Positions 7,106 to 16,672 of a DNA stretch of 64,000 bases are shown here, in pieces. The notes under the pieces are model-generated. The model saw nothing but the letters and a program-made list of their open reading frames with translations. It did not search any database and was not told where the DNA came from. Source of the DNA: DATBGS01 sp036557885. Its GTDB lineage: Bacteria > Chloroflexota > Ktedonobacteria > Ktedonobacterales > DATBGS01. Both the position numbers and the translations under genes were made by a program. The number at the start of each line of letters is the position of its first letter. The first letter of the stretch is position 1. Location of the stretch: positions 186,001 through 250,000 of the forward strand of contig DATBGS010000165.1 of NCBI GenBank assembly GCA_036557885.1, read 5' to 3'.

Positions 7106-9379
7106 CTACACGCCGTTATAGCTCACGGTTGCCGTGACGTTGCGGTCCATCAACTGATCAAAGAGGATATCGTTCCCGCTGGTTGCGAGCTTCAAGTTGG
7201 TGCTGTGCTGCACCAGATTGGCGCTGGGTGGCATGGTGATCGTCAGCTTCAAGCGTGCCAGCGGCTCGCCGCCCTGTTTCTGCACCAGCAGCGCGTAGGA
7301 GCTTTGCCCATTCTTCTCTGATACCGCGTGCGGCACCACATAGCTCAGCGAAAGCAAGAGCGTCTGGTTGGCAACGAGAGTAAACGTGCCGCTCACGACA
7401 GTATAGCCATAGGCGCTGCCTGTGCCCAGCACCGTGAAGCCGTTGGACACTTGAACCTGGCTGCTGGCCGGGATGTAAAAGCGTACATAGTCTATATAGG
7501 TGCTGTTGCCGTAGACGAGCGCGGTGCGCTTCCAGTGATAAGCAACCGTGACATGATGATTCGCGTTGCCCTGCGTATCCAGAATCACCGTATCCGACTG
7601 TACCTCATCAATATTGTCATCGGCTTTGTTGGGCGACACGTTGGTATCCACAATCAACAACTCGTCGCCGCTGGTGGCTTCCACTGCCCCAGCGCGGTGG
7701 GCACGCGCCAACGCCTGCTCAGCGCGGCTATCATTCAGGTAAAGCTGCACATCTTTGGTTGGCAGCCCTTGCAGCGCCGTCTGGAGCACCGCTGCTGTCG
7801 CGTCGGGCGACAGCGTGCGCAGCTTTTCCACCAGATGCGTGATCAGCAGCGCCGAAAACTGCTTATCGCCAGCCAATGCTTTTGTGGGAACCTCGTCGCC
7901 ACTGCTGCGCGTGAACTGATAGAAATGCAGACGATCAACCAGATTATCGCTGCCAATGGTTTCATTCAGTTCAGGCACCTGCACCGGACCGGTGATGTTC
8001 AGGATGTGCTGTAAGAACGACGTGGTAAAGGCCATGACGCCATCCACCGCGCCGCCGCCTTCAGCCGTATAAAGCTGCTCGGCAGCCTTCGCCGCCGTCG
8101 GAAAATCCGGCTCCAGATTGGCATCGCGCAGGCCCCAGGTCTTGCTCAGCGTAAACCAGGAGTCTGCATCGGGAATGGGCGTCGGGTGGCTGGTCGCAGC
8201 GGGCGTATCCAGCAGATACGTATCTTGCAGCGCGAGCGAGCCAAGCTGCCCGTTCTGCACGTTCATCGTCCCGACAGCCGTAATAAAGCCTCCAGTAGCG
8301 CGGCGCTCGCTGGTATCCTGCCAGAAGGTGAGATACGTGGTGGCGTGATTGATGCCCAGCAGTTGCGGCGCGGCGCCCAGCGCCTGCTGAACCGCCCCCA
8401 GCAATTCCTTCACGCTGGGATACGCGCCCTTAAAGAGCGCAAATGCCGACTGAATAGCAGGGGTTGAGGGCAGCGCGTTTGCTTTAATGCTTTGCGCCTC
8501 GCTCCAGGCATCATCCACCAACCCTTGCACCGTCTTGAGCGTTTGCTGGACCTGGTTAATATCGTTCGTGCCCAGGCTGTTTGCTGTCTGCGGGAGGGAT
8601 GGGCCAGCGGAGAACGCTCCTGAGCCACCAAGCGCCGACCCGCCCGGCAAACTGAGCGCGTTACTTTCGCGCTGGACAAGAGCGATTCCGGCATCCAACG
8701 CCTGATGCCCGGCGCTGGAGATGTCGAAGGCCATGTTTGCTAGATGGACATAGGCGTCCAGTTCATCGCTGCGACCCGTCAGAAAGCCGATCACCCCCAG
8801 GAATGGGCGCACAACCGCCAGCCGCCATTTCACGCCGCTAAAATCATCCTCTGCCGCGCTAAACTCGTTGCGGGTCTTGGTCAGGGTATCCAGCGCCAGC
8901 GGATGAAAAGACAGGTCTTGCAGCAGCTTTTGCGCCTGTTGCAGATGGGCAGCACCATCATTGCCAAGCTGTTTGGCAGGCGCGTACAGCCCAAAGTACC
9001 CACCAATCCCCAGCACTCCACTCACCGCCAGAAAGATGAGCAATACGACCATGAAGAGACGCCGACGGCTGTATTTTTTGGCAGGCCGTTGCGTGCTTGC
9101 CGGGCGCTGCGCAAGGCCAGCGGGCTGCGCGGGCGGGCGCGGCGTCATGTTCGCGGGACGCACCGGCTGGCTGGGCGGGCGCAGACGCGGCTCCGGCGTC
9201 TGCGCGGGCCGGGGCAGTGGATCATCTTCATAAAACGTCGGCTCATCCCAGGCTGGCCGGCCTGGGACATGGCCCGGCCTGGGATGCTGCGTTGGCGCGG
9301 GCCGGTATTCTGGCTGCTGAGGGCGCTGGTTGGGAGTCTCCTCCCAGGGTGGCGGATACGCGCGGTTATCATCATCCAT
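7106..9379 (-). CDS. DUF4012 membrane-anchored surface protein
   Basis: 757 residues. Residues 1-105 are proline-rich and low-complexity, probably cytoplasmic. KKYSRRR (101-107) precedes one membrane segment (108-130). The long remainder should be extracytoplasmic and matches DUF4012: the NEFSAAEDDFSGVKWRL region after the membrane, TYLTFWQDTSERRATGGFITAVGTM in the middle, and a C-terminal beta-rich portion with VTVAYHWKRT. The family is found mostly in Gram-positive and Chloroflexota genomes near cell-surface polysaccharide genes, with no proven function. The gene is divergent from the DUF5666 lipoprotein operon. Confidence 0.78.
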   Translation of the reverse strand: MDDDNRAYPPPWEETPNQRPQQPEYRPAPTQHPRPGHVPGRPAWDEPTFYEDDPLPRPAQTPEPRLRPPSQPVRPANMTPRPPAQPAGLAQRPASTQRPAKKYSRRRLFMVVLLIFLAVSGVLGIGGYFGLYAPAKQLGNDGAAHLQQAQKLLQDLSFHPLALDTLTKTRNEFSAAEDDFSGVKWRLAVVRPFLGVIGFLTGRSDELDAYVHLANMAFDISSAGHQALDAGIALVQRESNALSLPGGSALGGSGAFSAGPSLPQTANSLGTNDINQVQQTLKTVQGLVDDAWSEAQSIKANALPSTPAIQSAFALFKGAYPSVKELLGAVQQALGAAPQLLGINHATTYLTFWQDTSERRATGGFITAVGTMNVQNGQLGSLALQDTYLLDTPAATSHPTPIPDADSWFTLSKTWGLRDANLEPDFPTAAKAAEQLYTAEGGGAVDGVMAFTTSFLQHILNITGPVQVPELNETIGSDNLVDRLHFYQFTRSSGDEVPTKALAGDKQFSALLITHLVEKLRTLSPDATAAVLQTALQGLPTKDVQLYLNDSRAEQALARAHRAGAVEATSGDELLIVDTNVSPNKADDNIDEVQSDTVILDTQGNANHHVTVAYHWKRTALVYGNSTYIDYVRFYIPASSQVQVSNGFTVLGTGSAYGYTVVSGTFTLVANQTLLLSLSYVVPHAVSEKNGQSSYALLVQKQGGEPLARLKLTITMPPSANLVQHSTNLKLATSGNDILFDQLMDRNVTATVSYNGV

Positions 9380-9614
9380 AGAGAAACATTCTTTCTTCTT
9401 TCTTCGTAAGCGGCTTCTTTAGAAATGGCTCACGCGGTCATTCTGCCAATTATTTTTTGTATGTCAGTATAACGAATTATTGGCCTGTAATGGCATGGGT
9501 CATCGTCCTTGATTGTTTCTTTACAAATTGGCAACACTCCTCTGATAACGCAAAGGTACAGTGAGGGCAAAAAGGACAGGGAACTGTCTCATTATAGCGA
9601 AAGGACGTCACCCG

Positions 9615-10451
9615 ATGCAGAGACACCACTTGCAGCGCACCTCCTGGGCAGGAGGGCTGTTACTGGGGCTTGCCAGCCTGGTTCTGGCGGGATGTGGCAG
9701 CGCGAGTGCAGCCAGCGCCAAGGCATCCCCAACAGCCACCTGTCCAGCCACCCCCACTCAGCAATTCTCTCAGGCCGTTGGAACGGTCACAGCAGTAAGC
9801 AGCACACAACTGACGGTGCAAACCCTCCAGGGTACTGCGGTCACGCTTCAACTTGCCAGCCAGACACGTTACACTCGTCAACAAACGCTTGCTTTTAGCG
9901 ATGTGCAGGACGGGAAGACAATCCAGATCATTGCGAAGCAGAACGCTGATGGCTCGTATACCGCCCAAACGGTGGTGCTTCAAGACCGCGCGGCAGGCAC
10001 AGGGGGCAGCAACGGCGGAAATGGTGGAAGTGGGGGCACTGGTGGAAACGGTGGAAACGGTGGAAATGGCGGCGGCAACGGCGGACGCGGGAACGGCGGC
10101 AATGGCGGGGGCGGCGTCAACCGGGCCTGTTTCCTACGCGGCACCGTCACGCCGGGCGCCGGGGGCTTTGGCGGCGGGCAGGGGACTCTCCCGAATGGGC
10201 AACATCTCGTGACTGGCACTGTGTCTACCGTCTCCGGCCAATCCATCACCGTCACCACGCGCGCCGGTCAAGATTTGACGGTCAACGTAGACAGCAGCAC
10301 CACCTATTCCACAACAGCGCAAGCCCAGGCCAGCGATCTACAAAAAGGCCAGGCAGTGCAGGCGCAGGGCCGCAAGAACGCCGACAGCACCATCACCGCT
10401 GTGGCAGTGAACATTCTCTTGAAATTGCCCACTGGTAATACCAATCCTTAA
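9615..10451 (+). CDS. DUF5666 lipoprotein with Gly/Asn-rich linker
   Basis: 278 residues starting at the ATG 9 nt after AAGGA. A lipoprotein signal (GGLLLGLASLVLAGC, lipid-carrying C27) is followed by two DUF5666-like beta domains: GTVTAVSSTQLTVQT onward (54-123) and GTVSTVSGQSITVTT onward (201-267). A Gly/Asn-rich linker of about 40 residues (128-167) separates them. DUF5666 domains resemble OB-type beta folds and usually occur on secreted or anchored proteins of unknown role. It is the first gene of a tight operon ending in a two-component pair, 25 bp before the adaptor gene, so it may be an extracellular partner of that transporter. Confidence 0.75.
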   Translation: MQRHHLQRTSWAGGLLLGLASLVLAGCGSASAASAKASPTATCPATPTQQFSQAVGTVTAVSSTQLTVQTLQGTAVTLQLASQTRYTRQQTLAFSDVQDGKTIQIIAKQNADGSYTAQTVVLQDRAAGTGGSNGGNGGSGGTGGNGGNGGNGGGNGGRGNGGNGGGGVNRACFLRGTVTPGAGGFGGGQGTLPNGQHLVTGTVSTVSGQSITVTTRAGQDLTVNVDSSTTYSTTAQAQASDLQKGQAVQAQGRKNADSTITAVAVNILLKLPTGNTNP

Positions 10452-10476
10452 ATCTGTGTAAGGAGTCTGTTGAGTT

Positions 10477-11865
10477 ATGCAATCTGGAGCATCCTTTGAC
10501 CGCTGGATAACAGAGGCCGACCTGGATGAAGACGAACAGTTCCAGCCGCCCCGTCCCTTCTGGCGGCGCCCGGCCCTGATCGTCACAGCGGTAATCATTC
10601 TTATTGTGGCGATAGGTGGTGGCTTGTTCTTGAGCAGGCACAGCGGAAGCGCCGCCCCGGTCTATCGCTATGGCGCCGTTACCACCGGCGACCTGACGGT
10701 TGCCGTTACCGCTACCGGACCTGTCGGCTCGCAGGTGGTCTATAATCTGAACTTCCCCACTTCTGCCAGGTTAACCGAAATAGATGTCACTGTCGGGCAA
10801 GTCGTGCAGGCCGGGCAACTGCTGGCAAAGATTGACACCACCGCGCTTCAGGACGCGGTAAATCAAGCCAGAGCATCCCTAAACTCGGCCAACGTCAACT
10901 ATAATAATGCCCTGCTCAACCTCAAAGATGTAAAAGCGCAGAATAATCCCTGCCCCACGCAAGCCACGCCGCCAGCAGCCTCAAAGACGCAGGCGCAGTG
11001 CACCCAGGCCATAGACCAGGCACAGCAGCAGGTCAACACCGCGCTGGCCCAGGTGCAATCCGCCAAAGTGCAGTTGCAAACCGCCCAAGACAACATGACC
11101 AGCGGCGGACTCACCGCGCCAGCCGCAGGTACGATTGTTTCCATTAACGGGACGGTTGGGTCTGTCACAGGCGGCGGCAACGCCAGCAGCGCGTTGATCG
11201 TGCTGGAAGATTTGAATCAGCTTTCGATTGTGGCTCAGGTCAACGAAGCCGACATCAGCAGCGTCAAGGTTGGGCAATCCGCCCGTTTTACGGTTGCCGC
11301 CTATCCCAGCGACACCTTTCACGGCTCCGTGACGGCCATCTCTTTGATTGGGCAAACGACCTCCAACGTCGTGACCTACAACGTTACGGTCAGCGTAGAC
11401 CAAAACAGCCTCAATGGGGTGCAACTGCTGCCCGGCATGACCGCCAGCCTGAGCATCACGACCCAGCAGCGCATTGGCGTGGTGCTGGTGCCAAATACCG
11501 CCATCAGCTTTGCGCGCACCTTGCTCACGAACGGGCAGCTTGACCGCACGCAGGTGCGCAACCTGCTGGCAACAGCCGCCACACAAACCGCGAATGGGCA
11601 GACCCCACAGGGCACCGCGAGCTTTGTCGTGGAAATGAAAAATGGCAAACTGACTCCGGTGCTCATCTTCACTGGCCTCTCCAGCGGGGCATCCACCGAG
11701 GTGATTTCCGGGCTGGCTGACGGCGACCAGGTGCTGACCGGCCAGGTCAATCCGTCCGGCACCACAACCACCACGACTGGCGGCGGGGGATTTGGCGGTG
11801 GCATCTTTGGCGGTGGCGGAGGTGGCGGCAATGGTGGCGGGCGCGGCGGCAATGGTGGGGGCTAG
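10477..11865 (+). CDS. MacA/HlyD-type membrane-fusion (adaptor) protein
   Basis: 462 residues. A cytoplasmic N-terminus (1-32) leads to one membrane segment (33-53). The barrel/lipoyl half-motif GPVGSQVVYNLNFPTSARLTEIDV and VGQVVQAGQLLAKID are followed by a short coiled-coil hairpin (about 125-205), then AAGTIVSINGTVGSVTGGG and an RND/HlyD beta-barrel (SVKVGQSARFTVAAYP). The last 35 residues are almost pure Gly/Asn. In Gram-negatives these proteins link inner-membrane pumps to TolC; in single-membrane relatives they work with MacB-type ABC exporters, and a cognate ATPase and permease follow here. The Gly-rich tail mirrors the linker in the preceding lipoprotein. Confidence 0.85.
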   Translation: MQSGASFDRWITEADLDEDEQFQPPRPFWRRPALIVTAVIILIVAIGGGLFLSRHSGSAAPVYRYGAVTTGDLTVAVTATGPVGSQVVYNLNFPTSARLTEIDVTVGQVVQAGQLLAKIDTTALQDAVNQARASLNSANVNYNNALLNLKDVKAQNNPCPTQATPPAASKTQAQCTQAIDQAQQQVNTALAQVQSAKVQLQTAQDNMTSGGLTAPAAGTIVSINGTVGSVTGGGNASSALIVLEDLNQLSIVAQVNEADISSVKVGQSARFTVAAYPSDTFHGSVTAISLIGQTTSNVVTYNVTVSVDQNSLNGVQLLPGMTASLSITTQQRIGVVLVPNTAISFARTLLTNGQLDRTQVRNLLATAATQTANGQTPQGTASFVVEMKNGKLTPVLIFTGLSSGASTEVISGLADGDQVLTGQVNPSGTTTTTTGGGGFGGGIFGGGGGGGNGGGRGGNGGG

Positions 11866-11879
11866 GCGGGAGCAGAGCA

Positions 11880-12764
11880 ATGGAACGCGAAGAACACGCC
11901 GTAAATCAATCGTTGCAACTGTCGTCCTATGACTCAACGCTGGCGCCGCTGCCTTCGTCGCTCCCGCCACTGGCGGAGCTTTACTCTGGCCCAACGCAGG
12001 TGGGACTGCCAGCGCAAGAAGAACGACCAGTAATTCTGGTGCATAGGCTGAAGAAGGACTACTATCTCGGCAAAACCATCGTCCACGCCCTGCGCGGGGT
12101 GTCGCTGATGGTGCATTCCGGCGAGTTTGTCGCTGTGATGGGTCCATCCGGTTCAGGCAAATCCACTTTTATGAATCTGCTGGGCTGTCTGGACCGGCCA
12201 ACCGGCGGAGCCTATCTGCTGGATGGCATTCCAGTGCGCAAGATGAACGCAGATCAACTGGCCGCTGTGCGCAATCGCAAGATTGGCTTTGTCTTCCAGA
12301 GCTTCAATCTGCTGGCGCGGGCAACGGCGCTCAACAACGTGATGCTGCCGCTGGTTTACGCGGGCATCCCCCGACGCGAGCGGAAGTGGCTGGCGCAGCG
12401 TGCCCTGGATGCCGTCGGGCTGGGCAAACGCAGCAGCCATAAACCAGCCGAGCTTTCTGGCGGCCAGCAGCAGCGCGTGGCACTGGCGCGGGCGCTGGTC
12501 AACCGCCCTGCGATCTTGCTGGCCGATGAGCCAACCGGCAACCTCGACAGCCGCACCAGTGTGGAGATCATGTCAATTTTGCAAGACCTGAACGCGCGCG
12601 GCCTGACCATTGTGCTTGTAACCCATGAGGCTGATATTGCCGCGTACTGCAAGCGGCAGGTCGTCTTTCGTGACGGACAGGTGGTACAGGATACAGTCAA
12701 CAGTGTGCCTCGCAGCGCCAGACAAGAACTTACCCTGCTACCACCACCGGAGGGAATGCCATGA
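11880..12764 (+). CDS. ABC transporter ATP-binding protein (MacB/LolD-like)
   Basis: 294 residues. About 50 extra N-terminal residues precede the ABC core. Walker A is GPSGSGKST (88-96), the Q-loop is FVFQSFNLL, the signature is LSGGQQQRV (192-200), and Walker B is ILLADEPTGNLDS (212-224). THEAD supplies the H-loop. It energises the permease that follows, whose start overlaps this stop by ATGA. The subfamily handles lipoproteins, peptides or drugs; the substrate here is unknown. Confidence 0.93.
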   Translation: MEREEHAVNQSLQLSSYDSTLAPLPSSLPPLAELYSGPTQVGLPAQEERPVILVHRLKKDYYLGKTIVHALRGVSLMVHSGEFVAVMGPSGSGKSTFMNLLGCLDRPTGGAYLLDGIPVRKMNADQLAAVRNRKIGFVFQSFNLLARATALNNVMLPLVYAGIPRRERKWLAQRALDAVGLGKRSSHKPAELSGGQQQRVALARALVNRPAILLADEPTGNLDSRTSVEIMSILQDLNARGLTIVLVTHEADIAAYCKRQVVFRDGQVVQDTVNSVPRSARQELTLLPPPEGMP

Positions 12765-14209
12765 GCAGTTCTGCCCCTGAATCACAGCCAACCGTGCCAG
12801 TTCAACCGCCTGAGCCGCCAACCGTTCCCGTCTTGCCTCCATCGCCGCTGAATGGCAATGAGAAGCACAGCACAACACTGGTAGCGCGGCGCTCTCAAAC
12901 GCTGGCGAACGGGACGCGCTCCCGCCCGTTTCTTCCCGCCCTCCGAGGGGCGCAGCGCGTCGCAGGCAAGCTCTCGCGCCGGGGGAATGCCTCCGTCTTG
13001 CAAAGTTTCGTGAGCGCGTCAGAGGCGCTCAACGCGAACCGCCTGCGTTCGCTGCTGACAACACTCGGCATTATCATCGGCGTGGCAGCGGTAATCGTGA
13101 TGATCTCTATCAGCCAGGGCGCAACCGCCGCCACCAATGCCAGGCTGGGCGGCCTCGGCCCAAACGTCCTGACGATTCTCCCTGGCAGCCAGTTTGCGGG
13201 AGGAGTCAGCCAGGGCCAGGGGTCGCGGCAAACCTTGACCCAGGCTGATGCCGATGCCATTGCTAGCCAGGTTTCCAATGTCGAGGGCGTCAGCCCAATA
13301 ACAAGCGTCCAGGGCCAGATCATCTTTCAGAACCAGAACTATTCGACGCGCGTCCAGGGCGTCTATGCGTCGTATCTTTCGATAGGCGCGTGGACAATGG
13401 CCGAAGGCCAATTCTTTCCCGATGCTGACGAGCAGCAAGGCAACACCGTTGCGGTGCTGGGGACAACCGTCGTACAAAGCCTCTTCACTCCGTTAGGCAT
13501 AGACCCGGTTGGGCAAACAATTCGCATCCGCACCACAACGTTCACCGTCGTTGGCGTGCTGGCGCAAAAAGGCGCGTCCCTGGGAGCTAATGCCGATGAC
13601 GTGATCTACATCCCCTTCAGCGTCGCCGCTCAGCGCCTTTCCAGGCAAACGTTCGTTAGCTCCATCAGCGTTCAGGCCAGCAGCGCCGATACCGTCAATC
13701 AGGTGCAAGCCGATACTCAACAACTGCTGGAGCAGCGCCACAACATCGCCCCTGGTGGCAATGATGATTTCAGCATCCGCAACCAGAACCAGTTGATTCA
13801 GACGGTACAGGGGGTCGCCACCACGCTCACCTTCCTGCTGGTAGGCGTGGCTGCTGTCTCCCTTCTTGTTGGTGGCATCGGTATAATGAACATTATGCTG
13901 GTGTCGGTGACGGAACGCACCCGCGAGATTGGCATTCGCTCAGCGCTGGGAGCGCGCAGGCGCGACATTCTCTCGCAGTTTATGATCGAGGCAGTGGTGC
14001 TGAGCGCCGCTGGCGGGCTGATTGGCATCGGGCTGGGCGTGATTGCCGCCATTCAGGTGAGCAAACTCGGCAACCTGCCCGAACTCATCTCGCCCCTTTC
14101 GGTGATGCTGGCGTTCGGCTTTTCCGCGTTGATTGGCATTCTCTTTGGCTTCTATCCAGCCTGGCGTGCCTCCAGGCTTGACCCCATTGTTGCGCTGCGG
14201 GTAGAGTAA
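12761..14209 (+). CDS. MacB-type ABC transporter permease (FtsX fold)
   Basis: 482 residues. A proline-rich cytoplasmic extension of about 80 residues precedes LTTLGIIIGVAAVIVMISI, the first membrane segment, followed by the MacB periplasmic core (GLGPNVLTILPG onward to about 345). Three C-terminal membrane segments include the FtsX signature VGGIGIMNIMLVSVTERTREIGIRSALGA. The 4-residue TM topology matches MacB but the ATPase is a separate polypeptide. Its last base overlaps the start of the response regulator (TAATG), so expression of transporter and regulator is translationally coupled. Confidence 0.92.
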   Translation: MSSSAPESQPTVPVQPPEPPTVPVLPPSPLNGNEKHSTTLVARRSQTLANGTRSRPFLPALRGAQRVAGKLSRRGNASVLQSFVSASEALNANRLRSLLTTLGIIIGVAAVIVMISISQGATAATNARLGGLGPNVLTILPGSQFAGGVSQGQGSRQTLTQADADAIASQVSNVEGVSPITSVQGQIIFQNQNYSTRVQGVYASYLSIGAWTMAEGQFFPDADEQQGNTVAVLGTTVVQSLFTPLGIDPVGQTIRIRTTTFTVVGVLAQKGASLGANADDVIYIPFSVAAQRLSRQTFVSSISVQASSADTVNQVQADTQQLLEQRHNIAPGGNDDFSIRNQNQLIQTVQGVATTLTFLLVGVAAVSLLVGGIGIMNIMLVSVTERTREIGIRSALGARRRDILSQFMIEAVVLSAAGGLIGIGLGVIAAIQVSKLGNLPELISPLSVMLAFGFSALIGILFGFYPAWRASRLDPIVALRVE

Positions 14210-14952
14210 TGGCTGGCGAACTCATCCTGATCATCGAAGACGAGACAACAATTGTTCGCCTGCTCCGGCTGTATCTGGAGCAGGCGGGGTATCGCGTGTT
14301 GGCTGCCAACGACGGTATTACCGGCCTGGAAACCCACGCCCGCGAACGCCCCAATCTGGTCATTCTGGACCTGATGCTGCCAGGGTTGGATGGCCTGGAA
14401 GTCTGCCGGAGGATTCGCGCCTGGGCCAAAACGCCCATCGTTATGCTCACGGCGCGCCAATCCGAAGATGACCGCGTGCAGGGGCTGGAGCTTGGCGCCG
14501 ACGACTACATCGCCAAGCCCTTCAGCACCCGCGAAGTTGTCAGCCGGGTGCGCGCGGTGCTGCGCCGCAGCCAGGGCGACGCGGGAGGCGATGCCAGCCG
14601 CGTGGCTTCGGCAACACATGGCAGCGCGGCTGGCGTGAATGGGTCTGTGCTGCGCTTTCCTGGGCTGGTAGTGACGATTCCTGCCCGCCGCGTGGAGGTG
14701 GATGGCAAGTCGGTGGACCTGACCCCCAAAGAGTTTGATATGCTCGCTCTGATGGCCGGGTCGCCTGATCGCGTCTTCACCCGCGATGTGTTGCTTAGCC
14801 AGGTCTGGGGCTATGACTACCTGGGCGATGGCCGCACCGTAGATGTCCATATCGGCACGTTACGCAAAAAGATCGAGCGCGATGCCAGCAACCCGCGCTA
14901 CATCAAGACGGTCTGGCGCGTGGGCTACAAATTCCAGGTGCCCACTTCTTAG
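14209..14952 (+). CDS. OmpR/PhoB-type response regulator
   Basis: 247 residues. The receiver domain (5-120) has E10/D11, the phosphorylation site D54 (LVILDLMLPG), T81 (VMLTAR) and K103 (YIAKPF). A linker of about 30 residues leads to a winged-helix DNA-binding domain (about 145-245) with LTPKEFDMLALMA and VDVHIGTLRKKI...RYIKTVWRVGYKF. Coupled to the permease and 13 bp before the kinase gene, it most likely senses a condition relieved by the adjacent exporter and controls that operon. Target sites were not identified. Confidence 0.95.
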   Translation: MAGELILIIEDETTIVRLLRLYLEQAGYRVLAANDGITGLETHARERPNLVILDLMLPGLDGLEVCRRIRAWAKTPIVMLTARQSEDDRVQGLELGADDYIAKPFSTREVVSRVRAVLRRSQGDAGGDASRVASATHGSAAGVNGSVLRFPGLVVTIPARRVEVDGKSVDLTPKEFDMLALMAGSPDRVFTRDVLLSQVWGYDYLGDGRTVDVHIGTLRKKIERDASNPRYIKTVWRVGYKFQVPTS

Positions 14953-14965
14953 CACGAGGAGAAAC

Positions 14966-16672
14966 ATGTCGTCTCTACTTTGGCGGTTCCCCACGCGCCT
15001 CAAGTCCATCAGCCAGAGGTTTGCGCTCCAGGGGGCATCTGCTCTGGAAGACGACACCGCGCTGCCGCCCACCACTGAGCCAGATGAGACACCAGATGAT
15101 CTGAGCGGCAGGCAAGACGAGCCAGAGGCGGCTGGGAAGGCTTCCCGCCGTTGGCCCAGGTTTCGCCGCCCGCGCCTGCACAGCCTGCGTGCCAAGTTTG
15201 CCCTGGGCTACGCGCTGGTGGCTGTTCTGGCCGTCGCAGCAATCTCGCTGGCGGCGGTACTGGCGGTAATCATCAATTTCAGGCACTATGAGGGCGATCA
15301 ATTGAGCGCCCAGGCCACTTCGCTTTCGACACAGATCGGCCAGCGGGCAGGAAGCAGCAACCTGGACGGGGATGATCTGGCTCTGAGCTTCCTGATTCCT
15401 GGCCGCGATCGCCAGAGAACCCAGTTCTGGCTAATGGATGCTTCCGGGCAGATGCTCACCCAGCAAATTAATGGTTTTGATGAGGCGTCCGACACAGAGG
15501 AAGCTACCATCCAGAGCGCATTGAACTCCGCGCTGGCGGGGCATGAGGTGAGCGGCACGCTGCCTGGCGGCAAGCGGCTGCTCTGGTTTGATCTCGCCTC
15601 GCGTCCCTATGTGGCTGTGCCCATCCGCGCAGACGGCCAGCCATCCGGTCAGATTCTTGGGGCGCTCGCGCTGGTGACGCCTGGGCTGCCCCCAGGAACA
15701 CCCATACCTTTTATTGACGAGGTGTTGCAGGTACTCCTGCTTACCACGCTGGGTACCGCGCTGGCGCTGGGTTTGCTGGGCGCGCTGATCGCCCGCACCA
15801 TTACCCGTCCCGTTGAGCAGCTTACCCTGGCCGCCGCAGGCATGGCGTCGGGCAACTACAGCCAGCGAGTATCTGTGCGCGCCAAAGACGAACTTGGCGA
15901 CCTGGGCCATACCTTTAACGAGATGGCCGCCGCGCTAGAACGTGATGTAGGCGAACTGCGCCGCCAGGAGGCGCTGCGGCGCGAACTGGTGGCAAATGTC
16001 TCGCATGATCTGGCAACGCCTCTGACCGCCATTCAGGGCTTCAGCGAGGCGCTGACCGATGGCGTCATTCAAGACGAGCAGCAGCGCGAAGAGACGCTGC
16101 GTGTCATCGCCAAAGAGGTATTTCGGCTGCGCCGCCTGGTGGATAGCCTGAACCACCTCACCCGCGTGGAATCTCCGAATCGGCATCTTGCGCTGGCGCC
16201 GCTGCACCTGCGCGCGCTGGTGGGTGAAACGTTGACCGTACTTCAGCCAGAGTTAGAGGAAAAGGGCATTCAGGCGCGCAACCACCTCTCGCAGAAGACG
16301 CCGCTGGTGCTGGCTGATAGCGATAAAATCACCCAGGTCTTCTTGAACCTGCTGGATAACGCCTTGCGCTATACCCCCAAAGGCGGCAGCATCACCATCA
16401 GCGCCAGGCCCGAAGGCGAGCACCTGCGCGTGGCTGTGCGCGACACTGGCGCGGGCATCGGAGCAGAAGAAGCCCAGCGGATTTTTGACCGCTTCTATCG
16501 GGCAGACGCCTCGCGCAACACGGCCACCGGCAACAGCGGCCTGGGCCTCTCCATCGTCAAAGCCATTGTTGAGGCACACGGCGGCACTGTAGGCGTGGAA
16601 AGCGCGCTCGGCCAGGGCACCACCATCTGGTTCACGCTGGCCCTGGCCCGCTCAACCGATCACGCAAAATGA
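14966..16672 (+). CDS. Membrane sensor histidine kinase
   Basis: 568 residues starting at the ATG after GAGGAGAAAC. A 75-residue basic/acidic cytoplasmic head precedes membrane segment 1 (about 80-104). An extracytoplasmic sensor region of about 145 residues has no recognisable ligand motif. Segment 2 (about 254-276) leads to a HAMP domain (277-330), the HisKA H-box LVANVSHDLATPLT (H347), and an HATPase with N-box NLLDNALRYTP, G1 DTGAGIG and G2 GNSGLGLSIVKAIVEAHGG. It is the partner of the preceding regulator. Its 3' end overlaps the convergent metallo-beta-lactamase gene by 13 bp. Confidence 0.95.
   Translation: MSSLLWRFPTRLKSISQRFALQGASALEDDTALPPTTEPDETPDDLSGRQDEPEAAGKASRRWPRFRRPRLHSLRAKFALGYALVAVLAVAAISLAAVLAVIINFRHYEGDQLSAQATSLSTQIGQRAGSSNLDGDDLALSFLIPGRDRQRTQFWLMDASGQMLTQQINGFDEASDTEEATIQSALNSALAGHEVSGTLPGGKRLLWFDLASRPYVAVPIRADGQPSGQILGALALVTPGLPPGTPIPFIDEVLQVLLLTTLGTALALGLLGALIARTITRPVEQLTLAAAGMASGNYSQRVSVRAKDELGDLGHTFNEMAAALERDVGELRRQEALRRELVANVSHDLATPLTAIQGFSEALTDGVIQDEQQREETLRVIAKEVFRLRRLVDSLNHLTRVESPNRHLALAPLHLRALVGETLTVLQPELEEKGIQARNHLSQKTPLVLADSDKITQVFLNLLDNALRYTPKGGSITISARPEGEHLRVAVRDTGAGIGAEEAQRIFDRFYRADASRNTATGNSGLGLSIVKAIVEAHGGTVGVESALGQGTTIWFTLALARSTDHAK

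Noticed and set aside
10981..12147. Minus-strand ORF of 388 codons
   Set aside because: It is antisense to the adaptor and ATPase genes, which have clear domains; composition is Arg/Ala/Gly-rich noise from high GC.
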